The notes: generated by a model not told the origin, from the sequence alone. Positions 7,063-17,439 are shown, counted from the first letter of the stretch. The stretch is DNA of 64,000 nucleotides from Pseudaquidulcibacter sp041917055 (GCA_041917055.1 JAYRYJ010000008.1:1-64000); one strand, 5' to 3'. Made by a program: numbers and translations.

Positions 7063-10000
7063 ATGACCTTGTCGTTCACCGGTAAAAAGCGGATTCGCAA
7101 ATCTTTCGGCAAAATTCACGAAACCGTGACAATGCCAAATCTAATCGAAGTTCAAAAATCTTCCTATGACCAATTCTTGCAAATGGATGCAAAACCTGAT
7201 GCGCGCAAGGATGAGGGTATTGAGGCGGTTTTCAGAAGCGTTTTCCCGATCAAAGACACGCAAAATCGTGCAACATTGGAATATGTCTCATATGAATTCG
7301 AACCGCCGAAATTCGATGTTGACGAATGTATTCGCCGCGACCTTACTTTCGCTGCACCTTTAAAAGTCAAATTGCGTTTGGTCACTTTTGAAATCGATCC
7401 TGATGGTGGCGAACAAGCGGTTCACCTTATCAAAGACATTAAAGAGCAAGATGTCTATATGGGCGAAATTCCTTTGATGACTGACAAAGGAACCTTCATC
7501 GTAAATGGTACAGAGCGCGTTATCGTTTCGCAAATGCACCGTTCCCCTGGTGTTTTCTTTGACCATGATAAAGGCAAAACCCATTCTTCTGGCAAATTGC
7601 TTTTTGCGGCGCGCGTTATTCCTTATCGTGGTTCATGGCTTGATTTTGAATTCGATGCCAAAGACCATATTAACGTTCGTATCGACCGCAAGCGCAAATT
7701 GCCTGCGACCTCTATGTTGCTTGCCCTTGGCATGAATCCTGAGGAAATTCTTGAAACTTATTATAATACAATCACTTATAAACTAACAAAAAATGGTTGG
7801 TCAAAACCATATCGTGCCGAAGAATGGCGCGGTGAAAAACCGGCAACTGATTTGGTCAATGCCGCTGATGGTCAAGTGATTGCAAAAGCCAATGTTAAAT
7901 TATCGGCCCGCGCCGCCAATAAATTGGCCGAAGAAGGCGTTACCGAGCTTTTGGTTGAAGATACGGATCTAATCGGTCGTTTCGCTGCCTATGACCATGT
8001 TAACCCTGAAACCGGTGAAATTTTCGCCGAAGCGGGTGACGAATTGTCAAATGTTGCTTTGGTCGAAATGAAAAATGCCGGCATCACTGAAATTGATGTT
8101 TTGGCAATCGATGGTCAAAATACTGGTCCATGGATTAGAAACACTTTGGCCTTGGACAAAAACGATTCTCGTGAAGGTGCATTGACAGATATTTACCGTG
8201 TTATGCGCCCGGGTGAACCGCCAACCCAAGACACTGCTGAGGCAATGTTCAATTCATTATTCTTTGAAAAAGAGCGTTATGATTTGTCAAATGTCGGTCG
8301 CGTGAAAATGAACTCGCGCCTTGGCTTGGAATGCGATGATGAATATCGCGTTCTTCGCAAAGAAGACATTATCGAAATTCTTCGCATGCTTCACGATTTG
8401 CGTGACGGCAAAGGCGAAATCGACGATATCGATAATTTGGGCAATCGCCGCGTTCGTTCTGTCGGTGAATTGATGGAAAATCAATATCGCATCGGCCTAT
8501 CGCGTATGGAACGCACAATCAAAGAACGTATGTCTTCGATTGAAATCTATACAGTTATGCCGAATGATTTGATTAACTCAAAACCGGTTACGGCTTCGGT
8601 TCGTGAATTCTTTGGTTCTTCGCAATTGTCGCAATTTATGGACCAAACCAATCCGCTTTCTGAAATCACGCATAAGCGTCGTCTATCGGCTTTGGGCCCC
8701 GGCGGTCTTACGCGTGAGCGCGCGGGCTTTGAAGTGCGCGACGTTCACATCACTCACTATGGTCGTATTTGCCCGATTGAAACGCCAGAGGGGCCGAATA
8801 TCGGTCTTATCAACTCGTTGGCGACTTTTGCGCGCGTAAACAAATATGGCTTTATCGAAAGCCCGTATCGCAAAGTGGTCGACGGCAAATTGCTTGACGA
8901 AGTTGTTTATTTGTCGGCAATGGATGAAGCCAAACACACAATTGCACAGGCAAACTCACCATTGGCTGAAGACGGTTCATTGGTCGATGAATTGGTCGAA
9001 GCCCGTGAAGCCGGTGAGGCGACAATCGCACACAAAGGCGATATCGACCTTATGGACGTTTCACCAAAGCAGGTGGTTTCGGTTGCCGCAGCACTTATTC
9101 CATTCTTGGAAAACGATGACGCAAACCGCGCATTGATGGGTTCAAACATGCAACGCCAAGCGGTTCCATTGGTTCGCGCCGAAGCGCCATTGGTTGGTAC
9201 CGGTATGGAAGCGGTCGTGGCCCGCGATTCAGGTGCAACCTTGGTTGCGCGCCGCACCGGTGTGGTTGAGCAAATTGACGGTACACGTATCGTTATTCGC
9301 GCTACCGCTGAAACTGACCCTACTAAGCCGGGCGTTGATATTTATCGTTTGATGAAATTCCAACGTTCAAATCAAAACACTTGTATCAACCAAAGACCAT
9401 TGGTTAAAGTTGGTGACGTGGTTAAGCCGGGCGATATTATTGCCGACGGTCCATCAACTAACTTAGGTGAATTGGCGCTTGGTCGCAACGTTCTTGTGGC
9501 ATTCATGCCTTGGAATGGTTACAATTTCGAGGACTCGATATTAATTTCCGAACGTATCGTTCGTGATGATGTTTTCACTTCAATCCACCTTGAGGAATTT
9601 GAAGTTTCAGCGCGTGACACGAAATTAGGCCCTGAAGAAATCACACGCGATATTCCAAACGTCGGTGAAGAAGCTCTTCGCAATTTGGACGAAGCGGGTA
9701 TCGTTGCAATCGGTGCCGAAGTTAATCCGGGTGACATTTTGGTCGGTAAAGTAACGCCAAAAGGCGAAACCCCGATGACACCGGAAGAAAAACTCCTTCG
9801 TGCGATTTTCGGTGAAAAAGCGTCTGATGTTCGTGATACCTCAATGCGTGTTCCACCGGGTGTTGCAGGTACTGTGGTTGAAGTTCGCGTTTTCAATCGC
9901 CATGGTGTTGAAAAAGACCAACGTGCGAAACAAATCGAACGTGAAGAAATCGAACAATTGGCAAAAGACCGTGACGACGAATTGGCAATCCTTGATCGCA

Positions 10001-11184
10001 ATATTTTCGGTCGTATGAAAGAAATCTTGGTTGGCAAAACCGCTGTTTCAGGTCCAAAAGGCTTTGACGGCGGCGCAATTACCGAAGATGGTCTTCGCGG
10101 CTTCTCAAAAGGCCAATGGTGGCAGTTTGCACTTGCAGACGAAGCGCAAATGGCGGAAATCGAAGCGATTAAAGCGCAATACGAAGCGTCAAAACGCGAA
10201 TTAGATCGCCGCTTTGAAGACAAAGTCGAAAAATGCCGTCAAGGTGATGATCTTCTTCCTGGTGTTATGAAAGTGGTCAAAGTCTTTGTTGCCGTGAAGC
10301 GTAAACTTCAACCGGGTGACAAAATGGCGGGCCGCCATGGTAACAAAGGGGTTATCTCGCGCATTTCGCCAATCGAAGATATGCCATTCCTTGAAGATGG
10401 TACTCACGTTGATATCGTATTGAACCCATTGGGCGTTCCGTCGCGTATGAACGTTGGTCAGATTTTGGAAACCCACCTTGGTTGGGCATGTGCGGGCCTT
10501 GGTAAACAAGTTGCCGAAGCATTGGATGCCTACCAACGCGCGGGTCAAAAAGACCAATATATTGCCAAATTGAAAGAGATTTATGGCGAAAATCAAGAAT
10601 TGCCGCAATCTGATGAGGAATTGGTCGAATTGGGCCATAATCTTTCAAATGGTGTGCCAATTGCAACACCGGTGTTTGATGGCGCAAAAGAAAGCGACAT
10701 TCGTCACTATCTTGCAATGACTGGAAACAAAGAACACGGTCAATCGACCTTGTTTGACGGCAGAACCGGTGAGGCGTTCGACCGTGAAGTTACAGTTGGC
10801 TATATTTATATGCTTAAACTTCACCACCTTGTTGACGATAAAATCCACGCCCGTTCAATCGGCCCATATTCACTTGTCACCCAACAGCCATTGGGCGGTA
10901 AGGCGCAATTCGGCGGTCAAAGGTTCGGTGAGATGGAGGTCTGGGCATTGGAAGCGTATGGCGCGGCCTATACACTTCAAGAAATGCTTACCGTCAAATC
11001 AGACGACGTTGCAGGCAGAACCAAAGTCTATGAAGCCATCGCAAGAGGCGAAGACAAATTTGATGCGGGTATCCCTGAATCATTCAATGTTTTGGTCAAA
11101 GAAATGCGTTCTTTGGGTCTAAATGTTGAACTTGTCGAAGCGCCGATGGGCTCATTTGAAGAAGATGAATTAGGTGTTGCTTAA
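7063..11184 (+). CDS. rpoB: RNA polymerase beta subunit
   Basis: The 1373-residue subunit forms half of the RNA polymerase catalytic centre and the rifampicin pocket. Family landmarks are present in order: the N-terminal FTGKKRIRKSFGK, the lobe with MTDKGTFIVNGTERVIVSQ, the rifampicin cluster (FFGSSQLSQFMDQ, then THKRRLSALGPGGL), GPNIGLINSL, the KxxxGDKMAGRHGNKG catalytic segment near residue 1090, and the C-terminal GEMEVWALEAYGAAYTLQE. The residues equivalent to E. coli D516, H526 and S531 are wild type, so no classical rifampicin-resistance change is visible. Length and the inserted domain around residues 300-360 fit alphaproteobacteria. It is followed by rpoC after 104 bases. Confidence 0.99.
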   Translation: MTLSFTGKKRIRKSFGKIHETVTMPNLIEVQKSSYDQFLQMDAKPDARKDEGIEAVFRSVFPIKDTQNRATLEYVSYEFEPPKFDVDECIRRDLTFAAPLKVKLRLVTFEIDPDGGEQAVHLIKDIKEQDVYMGEIPLMTDKGTFIVNGTERVIVSQMHRSPGVFFDHDKGKTHSSGKLLFAARVIPYRGSWLDFEFDAKDHINVRIDRKRKLPATSMLLALGMNPEEILETYYNTITYKLTKNGWSKPYRAEEWRGEKPATDLVNAADGQVIAKANVKLSARAANKLAEEGVTELLVEDTDLIGRFAAYDHVNPETGEIFAEAGDELSNVALVEMKNAGITEIDVLAIDGQNTGPWIRNTLALDKNDSREGALTDIYRVMRPGEPPTQDTAEAMFNSLFFEKERYDLSNVGRVKMNSRLGLECDDEYRVLRKEDIIEILRMLHDLRDGKGEIDDIDNLGNRRVRSVGELMENQYRIGLSRMERTIKERMSSIEIYTVMPNDLINSKPVTASVREFFGSSQLSQFMDQTNPLSEITHKRRLSALGPGGLTRERAGFEVRDVHITHYGRICPIETPEGPNIGLINSLATFARVNKYGFIESPYRKVVDGKLLDEVVYLSAMDEAKHTIAQANSPLAEDGSLVDELVEAREAGEATIAHKGDIDLMDVSPKQVVSVAAALIPFLENDDANRALMGSNMQRQAVPLVRAEAPLVGTGMEAVVARDSGATLVARRTGVVEQIDGTRIVIRATAETDPTKPGVDIYRLMKFQRSNQNTCINQRPLVKVGDVVKPGDIIADGPSTNLGELALGRNVLVAFMPWNGYNFEDSILISERIVRDDVFTSIHLEEFEVSARDTKLGPEEITRDIPNVGEEALRNLDEAGIVAIGAEVNPGDILVGKVTPKGETPMTPEEKLLRAIFGEKASDVRDTSMRVPPGVAGTVVEVRVFNRHGVEKDQRAKQIEREEIEQLAKDRDDELAILDRNIFGRMKEILVGKTAVSGPKGFDGGAITEDGLRGFSKGQWWQFALADEAQMAEIEAIKAQYEASKRELDRRFEDKVEKCRQGDDLLPGVMKVVKVFVAVKRKLQPGDKMAGRHGNKGVISRISPIEDMPFLEDGTHVDIVLNPLGVPSRMNVGQILETHLGWACAGLGKQVAEALDAYQRAGQKDQYIAKLKEIYGENQELPQSDEELVELGHNLSNGVPIATPVFDGAKESDIRHYLAMTGNKEHGQSTLFDGRTGEAFDREVTVGYIYMLKLHHLVDDKIHARSIGPYSLVTQQPLGGKAQFGGQRFGEMEVWALEAYGAAYTLQEMLTVKSDDVAGRTKVYEAIARGEDKFDAGIPESFNVLVKEMRSLGLNVELVEAPMGSFEEDELGVA

Positions 11185-11288
11185 TTGGGCGCAAAAGTGC
11201 CCAATGCACAAAAGAATATAAAATCAATTGTTTAAATCAAATGATTGAATTTAGAAATTAAAATTTAATAGCTTGCTGGAGCTGATTT

Positions 11289-14200
11289 ATGAACCAATTT
11301 GTATCTAACCGTTTTGGAATGCCGACTGAAATGCCGCCGTCGTTTGACTCGATAAGGATTTCAATCGCAAGCCCGGAACAAATCGCGCGTTGGTCGCATG
11401 GTGAGGTTAAAAAACCTGAAACCATCAATTATCGTACTTTCAAACCCGAGCGTGACGGTCTTTTCTGTGCGCGCATCTTTGGACCTATGAAAGATTATGA
11501 ATGCTTGTGCGGTAAATATAAACGTATCAAGCATAAAGGTCTTACTTGCGAAAAATGCGGTGTTGAAGTTACTTTGCAACGCGTTCGCCGCGAAAGAATG
11601 GGCCACATCGAACTTGCGTCGCCTGTTGCACATATCTGGTTTTTGAAATCTTTGCCGTCACGTATTTCGACAATGTTGGACATGACATTGAAAGATGTTG
11701 AACGCGTTTTGTATTTCGAAAAATATATTGTGGTTGAGCCGGGTATTACGCCATTCACCGAAAAACAATTGATTGATGAATATGAATTATTAGACGCCCA
11801 AGAAACCTATGGCGATGATGCATTCACCGTTGGTATTGGCGCTGAAATTATTCGTACCATGCTTGCGTCAATTAATCTTGAGGAAACTGCGAAAAACCTT
11901 CGTGAAGAAATCGCGGCTTGCACAACTGAATTAAAGCCGAAAAAATTGGCAAAACGCCTTAAGCTTATTGAGGCATTCCATGCATCAGGAAATCGTCCTG
12001 AATGGATGATTATGACGATTATTCCGGTAATTCCGCCGGAACTTCGTCCACTTGTGCCGCTTGAAGGTGGTCGTTTTGCGACTTCGGATCTGAACGATCT
12101 TTATCGCCGCGTTATTAACCGTAATAATCGTCTAAAACGCCTTATCGATCTTCGTTCGCCGGACATCATTATTCGTAACGAGAAGCGTATGCTTCAAGAA
12201 GCGGTTGACGCACTTTATGACAATGGTCGTCGTGGGCGCGTCATAACCGGCGCAAATAAACGCCCGCTAAAATCACTTGCCGATATGTTGAAAGGCAAAC
12301 AAGGTCGTTTCCGTCAAAACTTGCTAGGTAAGCGCGTAGATTATTCCGGTCGTTCGGTTATTACCGTTGGTCCTGATTTGAAATTGCACGAATGCGGCCT
12401 TCCAAAGAAAATGGCGTTGGAATTGTTCAAACCTTTCATCTATCAACGTTTGGAGGCTAAGGGTCTTTCAACTACGGTTAAACAAGCCAAAAAATTAGTT
12501 GAAAAAGAAAAACCGGAAGTTTGGGATATTCTTGATGAAGTAATTCGCGAACACCCGGTTCTTTTGAACCGCGCACCAACGCTTCACCGTTTGGGCATTC
12601 AAGCATTCGAACCAAAACTAATTGAAGGTAAAGCAATTCAGCTTCACCCATTGGTCTGTACCGCATTTAACGCCGACTTTGACGGTGACCAAATGGCGGT
12701 TCACGTTCCATTGTCAATTGAAGCACAGCTTGAAGCGCGCGTATTGATGATGTCCACCAATAATATCTTGTCGCCTTCAAACGGCAAGCCGATTATTGAA
12801 CCATCGCAAGACATCGTCTTGGGTCTATACCACATTTCAACCGTCAAAGAAGGCGAACCAGGCGAAGGCCGCGCTTTCCGCGATATGGGTGAGATTGAGG
12901 CGGCCCTCGATTCCGGTCAAGTAAGCGTTCACACCAAAGTGCGCGTTCGTTGGCACGGCATCGACAAAGACGGTAATGATATTACCCGCACAATGGAAAC
13001 AACGCCTGGTCGTTTCATGGTTGTAAATCTTTTGCCGCGCGCGGCAAAATTACAGCCTGAAATCTGTAATGTGGTTTTGACCAAAAAAGAAATCGCCAAA
13101 CTTATCGGTGAAGTTTATCGCTATTGCGGTCAAAAAGCGACGGTGATTTTCGCCGATCGTTTGATGGCTCTTGGTTTCTCAAAAGCATTCCGCGCCGGTA
13201 TTTCTTTCGGTATGGCCGATATGGTTATCCCTGCTAATAAAGAAGAATTGGTCGAAAGTGCGCGTAAAGAAGTTGCCGAATTTGAAACTCAATATTCCGA
13301 TGGTCAAATCACCAAAGGTGAGAAATATAACAAAGTCGTTGACGTTTGGTCGAAATGTACTGAAAAAGTCGCTGACGCGATGATGGAAGAAATCGCGAAA
13401 CCTAAATTGGGTCGTGATGGTTCAACCCAAATCAATTCGGTTTATATGATGGCTCACTCCGGTGCGCGTGGTTCGCGTAACCAAATGAAACAATTGGGTG
13501 GTATGCGCGGCCTTATGGCGAAACCATCGGGCGAAATTATTGAGACACCGATTATTTCCAACTTTAAAGAAGGTCTATCGGTTCTTGAATACTTTAACTC
13601 GACACACGGTGCACGTAAGGGTCTTGCCGATACTGCGTTGAAAACTGCAAACTCGGGTTATCTAACCCGTCGTTTGGTTGACGTTGCCCAAGATTGCATC
13701 ATCACCGAAGAAGATTGCGGCACGTCACATGGTATTGAAATCAAGCCTGTTATTGAGGGTGCAGACGTTATTGTTTCATTGGAACAGCGTATTTTAGGTC
13801 GCGTTTTGGCTGAAGATGCCATCGATCCTGAAACTGGCGAAGTGATTTATGCTCGTGACACTTATTGCGACGAAGACATCTCCCAAGCAATAGATAAAGC
13901 GGGTGTTCAGTCGGTTAAAGTTCGCTCTCCATTGACTTGCGAAACCCGTAATGGCGTTTGCGCAAGCTGCTATGGTCGTGACCTTGCACGTGGCACTAAG
14001 GCAAACCTTGGTGAGGCGGTTGGCGTTATCGCAGCGCAATCAATTGGTGAACCGGGTACACAGCTTACAATGCGTACGTTCCACATTGGTGGTGCGGCAA
14101 CGGTTGCCAATAACTCAAGCATGGATGCGGGCCTATCGGGTAAAGTCAAATACCAAAATGCCGCAACAATTACGCGCGAAAACGGTGAAATCATCTGTAT

Positions 14201-15479
14201 CGGTCGTAATATGAGCGTTTCGGTCGTTGATTCCGATGGTAAAACTCGTCAATCATTGAAACTTCCATTCGGCGCGCGTGTTCGTGTCAAAGACGCGGAT
14301 AAAATTGAGCGCGGCGATCGCTTGGCAGATTGGGATCCATACGCAACCCCAATCATTTCAGAGGTTTCGGGTATCGCGAAACTTGAAGATTTGGTTGACG
14401 GTGTTTCTGCACGCGACGAAATGGACGAAAACACTGGTATTTCTTCCAAAGTTGTTATTGACTGGCGCGGTGGGGCAAAAATGTATGCCGATCTTCGTCC
14501 TTCAATCGCAATTCTTGACGCAAATGGCGAAGTTGCCAAACTTCCAAATGGAAAAGACGCTCGTTACAGCCTTCCAATCGGTGCAACCCTTTCGGTTACT
14601 GAGGGTGGCATGGTTGCAGCAGGTGACACACTTGCACGTGTTGCGGCGGGTGGTGTTACATCGCGCGATATTACGGGTGGTCTTCCACGCGTTGCCGAAT
14701 TGTTTGAAGCGCGTCGTCCGAAAGATCACGCAATCATCGCCGAAGTTGATGGCCGCGTTGAATTTGGCAAAGACTATAAAAACAAGCGTCGTATCAAAAT
14801 CGTTCCTGACGATGAAAATCTTGAGCCAATCGAATATATGATTCCAAAAGGTAAACACCTTCCGGTTCAAGATGGCGATTGGATTAAACGCGGCGAACAC
14901 ATTTTGGCGGGCAACCCTGCACCACAAGATATTCTTGCGGTTCAAGGTATCGAGGCATTGGCGGAATATCTTGTTGAAGAAATTCAAAAAGTTTACCGCC
15001 TTCAAGGTGTTGTTATCAATGACAAACACATTGAAACCATCGTGCGTCAAATGTTGCAACGCGTTGAAATCACAGATCCCGGTGATACTGACTTTATCAA
15101 AGGCGATGCGATTGATGAAATCGACCTTGCCGATGAAAATGCGCGCATGGAAGAGCTTGGCCTTAAAGGCGCAACCGCAATGCCGGTGCTTTTGGGTATT
15201 ACCAAAGCATCATTGCAAACACGTTCTTGGGTTTCTGCGGCATCGTTCCAAGAAACCACACGCGTTCTTACGGATGCGGCGGTTAATGGCAAATATGACG
15301 TTCTTGAAGGTCTTAAAGAGAATGTCATCGTCGGTCGCCTTGTTCCTGCGGGTACCGGTGGTGCGTTACGTCGCCTCAAAGCGATTGCAGCACACCAAGA
15401 CCAACACGCAATCACCGCCGAAGACGGAACAGAAATCATCGAAGAAGCATTGCCAGAAGGTATTTCCGAAGATTTCTAG
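11289..15479 (+). CDS. rpoC: RNA polymerase beta' subunit
   Basis: The 1396-residue subunit carries the catalytic magnesium site. Visible landmarks are the N-terminal zinc ribbon (CLCGKYKRIKHKGLTCEKCG, about residues 74-93), the clamp and rudder region, NADFDGDQMAVHVPLS with the three catalytic aspartates (about 463-478), the second zinc site CETRNGVCASCYGRDLA preceded by the cysteine in DCGTSHG (about 820-900), the bridge/trigger region GEAVGVIAAQSIGEPGTQLTMRTFH, and the C-terminal GLKENVIVGRLVPAGTG. A purine-rich GCTGGAGCTG precedes the ATG. A strong terminator follows at once, so rpoC ends the operon here; rpsL, rpsG, fusA and tuf do not follow. Confidence 0.99.
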   Translation: MNQFVSNRFGMPTEMPPSFDSIRISIASPEQIARWSHGEVKKPETINYRTFKPERDGLFCARIFGPMKDYECLCGKYKRIKHKGLTCEKCGVEVTLQRVRRERMGHIELASPVAHIWFLKSLPSRISTMLDMTLKDVERVLYFEKYIVVEPGITPFTEKQLIDEYELLDAQETYGDDAFTVGIGAEIIRTMLASINLEETAKNLREEIAACTTELKPKKLAKRLKLIEAFHASGNRPEWMIMTIIPVIPPELRPLVPLEGGRFATSDLNDLYRRVINRNNRLKRLIDLRSPDIIIRNEKRMLQEAVDALYDNGRRGRVITGANKRPLKSLADMLKGKQGRFRQNLLGKRVDYSGRSVITVGPDLKLHECGLPKKMALELFKPFIYQRLEAKGLSTTVKQAKKLVEKEKPEVWDILDEVIREHPVLLNRAPTLHRLGIQAFEPKLIEGKAIQLHPLVCTAFNADFDGDQMAVHVPLSIEAQLEARVLMMSTNNILSPSNGKPIIEPSQDIVLGLYHISTVKEGEPGEGRAFRDMGEIEAALDSGQVSVHTKVRVRWHGIDKDGNDITRTMETTPGRFMVVNLLPRAAKLQPEICNVVLTKKEIAKLIGEVYRYCGQKATVIFADRLMALGFSKAFRAGISFGMADMVIPANKEELVESARKEVAEFETQYSDGQITKGEKYNKVVDVWSKCTEKVADAMMEEIAKPKLGRDGSTQINSVYMMAHSGARGSRNQMKQLGGMRGLMAKPSGEIIETPIISNFKEGLSVLEYFNSTHGARKGLADTALKTANSGYLTRRLVDVAQDCIITEEDCGTSHGIEIKPVIEGADVIVSLEQRILGRVLAEDAIDPETGEVIYARDTYCDEDISQAIDKAGVQSVKVRSPLTCETRNGVCASCYGRDLARGTKANLGEAVGVIAAQSIGEPGTQLTMRTFHIGGAATVANNSSMDAGLSGKVKYQNAATITRENGEIICIGRNMSVSVVDSDGKTRQSLKLPFGARVRVKDADKIERGDRLADWDPYATPIISEVSGIAKLEDLVDGVSARDEMDENTGISSKVVIDWRGGAKMYADLRPSIAILDANGEVAKLPNGKDARYSLPIGATLSVTEGGMVAAGDTLARVAAGGVTSRDITGGLPRVAELFEARRPKDHAIIAEVDGRVEFGKDYKNKRRIKIVPDDENLEPIEYMIPKGKHLPVQDGDWIKRGEHILAGNPAPQDILAVQGIEALAEYLVEEIQKVYRLQGVVINDKHIETIVRQMLQRVEITDPGDTDFIKGDAIDEIDLADENARMEELGLKGATAMPVLLGITKASLQTRSWVSAASFQETTRVLTDAAVNGKYDVLEGLKENVIVGRLVPAGTGGALRRLKAIAAHQDQHAITAEDGTEIIEEALPEGISEDF

Positions 15480-15504
15480 GAGATACCCTTCTAAGTTTGA
15501 AATT

Positions 15505-15534
15505 AAAGGCGCGGCTCAAACCCGCGCCTTTTTT
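15505..15534 (+). terminator. Terminator of rpoBC
   Basis: GGCGCGG (15508-15514) pairs with CCGCGCC (15522-15528), loop CTCAAAC, followed by six T and preceded by A-rich sequence. Confidence 0.92.
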
Positions 15535-15535
15535 A

Positions 15536-15590
15536 TCCTGCCCCGCTTGCGGGGAAGGGGGACCGCGCGAAGCGTGGTGGATGGGGGCGA
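15536..15590. repeat. Interspersed GC-rich palindromic repeat, copy 2
   Basis: Second copy of the repeat at 4495-4549: CCCCGCTTGCGGGG stem, then GGGGGACCGCGCGAAGCGTGGTGGATGG-type segment. The two copies share layout and most bases. It directly follows the rpoBC terminator. Confidence 0.7.
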
Positions 15591-16071
15591 TTTGAAATAA
15601 ATCGCTTTGCCGCAAGGCAAAAAGACTCTATCGACACCAAAAGGCCATCATTTGACATCAACTAAAACCCAATAAGCCAAACATAAATCCCGACAGAACA
15701 AAGGGAATCGAACAGTTTTAAACAATTAGAAACAATGGAAACGCTATCATTTGCTATCAAAATCAAATGCGCATTTCTTTAATTGATAATTGTAATGCGG
15801 ATTTTGCGGGTGGGGATAAAATAGTCGATTATTTTCGCCCTTTTCCTTCCCCGATTGAAATCGATTTGTGTGGCGCGCCGTAGTAAAGCGAAGGCGTGAC
15901 CAAAGGGGTTAGTACTCTCGCCGCACTAACCAAACCGCCGCCCCAATGCGCAAAACCAGCTGCGCGGGAGATCTTCCGCACCTGGGGAAGTAGAGAAGTT
16001 CGTAAGTTGTTTGAAGAATTGTAACTGAAATCGAAATCCCACCGAAATCCGAAATCTGACATGAAAACAAT
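15591..16071. other. 480-base region after rpoC, no gene assigned; structured GC-rich stretch
   Basis: The first half (15591-15830) is AT-rich and shows nothing recognisable. The second half (about 15838-16020) is markedly GC-richer and has several stems: GGTTAGT (15908-15914)/ACTAACC (15926-15932), and a near-perfect 16-base palindrome around AGATCT at about 15964-15979. On the reverse strand a 77-residue open frame exists (15829-16062) and on the forward strand a short frame encodes PAAREIFRTWGSREVRK before a stop. Neither has a start context or family I can name. A structured RNA, a gene remnant or a repeat are all possible. Confidence 0.4.
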
Positions 16072-17277
16072 CTAATGGTCGTTCTCATAATTCGAAAAAT
16101 AAAGTCGAAATAAATAGAACTTATTTGGGTTCCAAAAATCTTCCAATGTCGAAGGCTTTACAAGCGAATTAGGGGTTGGATAGAATGTTTGGCTTGCCGC
16201 AGATAAAACAATGCCATTCTTCCTCGCTTTGATTGCGGCATCTCCCCAACCTATTGGTATCGCACCTAACTTAGTGTCGATTTCCCAATTTTGCTCAAAC
16301 ATCTTCTTCTTTAACTGCGCGAGCGTGGTTACGCTGATGAAAGAGCGAGACGTCCTTTCACATGGAGGATTGTGGACATTAGGGGAACTGATGGACGTTT
16401 TAAAAACATCATCTCCATTCTTGCCACCGTTTTTTTTAAAAGATATTTCTATTGAAGTTCCAAGACAAAAATAGTCAGATGCATAATGAGTTATTGCGCC
16501 TTTATCGAAAGGCGGCGAAGGAAGCCTTTCTTTCGTTAAAGGTTTTGATTCAAATTCACCTGTTTTCTTGATATATGCGATCAATTCTTCTGAAGATGGC
16601 GCTGTAAACATGAAGTCCAAAAAGTCGTCTAGTTTCGTCTCAAAAATTGAATCAGGCGGCTCTCGATGGTCCCAAATAGATGGTGTTTTGTCTTTAGAGT
16701 TAATGTCGGACTGAGAAACTTCTGGCTTTTCAATGTTTTCGGCTTTTTCAATCTTGGTTTCAACAATTGCAATCGGTTCAACAATTTTTGGCTCTACCGC
16801 AATCGCAATGTCCCACTTTTCCTTTAGGGGCTTAAAGAAACCATTTGTGCTTACGCATAGGAAGGGTGGCAATTTTTCGTTTAATTCGCGTGTTCTAAGT
16901 TCATTTATGCATTGTTCTAGGTGCGGGGCTTGATTGGGGCTTAGGGCAAATTTTGGCGCAGTCATCATTGACCCATTTAATTGAAATTTCACAGTTCCAA
17001 TTTCTTCTGTTGCCTGCAATTTCAGTAATTGAGCACGTTCTTCGTCAATCTCTATTCCGTTTAAGCCCTCGTTTAGGGCGACGCCATAGGCATACATTGC
17101 CATATAGTCGCCCGCTTTCACTTTTTCTTCCAATTTTTCTTGCGACGCATTTGTCGCCAAATAAATGGGGTAAAGCACATTGTTTGAAAAATCAGGCGCA
17201 GTTAAAGCGCAACCGGCCAAAAATTGCGCCATTAGAGCAATTAACAAAGCACTCTTTTTAACGCTCAACCTTCTCAT
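16072..17277 (-). CDS. Hypothetical lipoprotein
   Basis: About 401 residues from the ATG at 17277 (an in-frame upstream start at 17313 would put 12 residues before the signal). The N-terminus is a lipoprotein signal with basic MRRLSVKK, a hydrophobic stretch and the lipobox FLAGC, so the protein should be anchored to the outer or inner membrane from the periplasmic side. Residues about 55-90 (KAGDYMAMYAYGVALNEG, then EERAQLLKLQA) look like a Sel1/TPR-like helical repeat. A lysine- and glutamate-rich linker (about 170-205) leads to a C-terminal part I do not recognise, with several cysteines that could form disulfides. It is a single gene between rpoC and gatC. Confidence 0.6.
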   Translation of the reverse strand: MRRLSVKKSALLIALMAQFLAGCALTAPDFSNNVLYPIYLATNASQEKLEEKVKAGDYMAMYAYGVALNEGLNGIEIDEERAQLLKLQATEEIGTVKFQLNGSMMTAPKFALSPNQAPHLEQCINELRTRELNEKLPPFLCVSTNGFFKPLKEKWDIAIAVEPKIVEPIAIVETKIEKAENIEKPEVSQSDINSKDKTPSIWDHREPPDSIFETKLDDFLDFMFTAPSSEELIAYIKKTGEFESKPLTKERLPSPPFDKGAITHYASDYFCLGTSIEISFKKNGGKNGDDVFKTSISSPNVHNPPCERTSRSFISVTTLAQLKKKMFEQNWEIDTKLGAIPIGWGDAAIKARKNGIVLSAASQTFYPTPNSLVKPSTLEDFWNPNKFYLFRLYFSNYENDH

Positions 17278-17439
17278 CAATTCAACCACAAATAAGTTTA
17301 CCATAAGTTGCATTGATTGAAATAAGTGTCAATGCGGCTAGATTGTGCAAATCAATATTTCCCATTCCAAAACACACTCCCCACTTGCATCAAATTGCGG
17401 TGTGGTTTAGGCAAAGGCCATAGGATTTAGGATATTTTC

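Noticed and set aside
9519..10223. Reverse-strand 234-residue open frame inside rpoB
   Set aside because: It is antisense to highly conserved rpoB sequence, has a low-complexity Ser/Arg composition and no ribosome-binding site; a shadow of rpoB codon use. Similar shadows at 14502-15059 and 8907-9257 were rejected for the same reason.
15829..16062. 77-residue reverse-strand frame as a gene
   Set aside because: No family pattern, no start context, and the encoded sequence follows the stems of a structured stretch; kept as an unexplained region instead.
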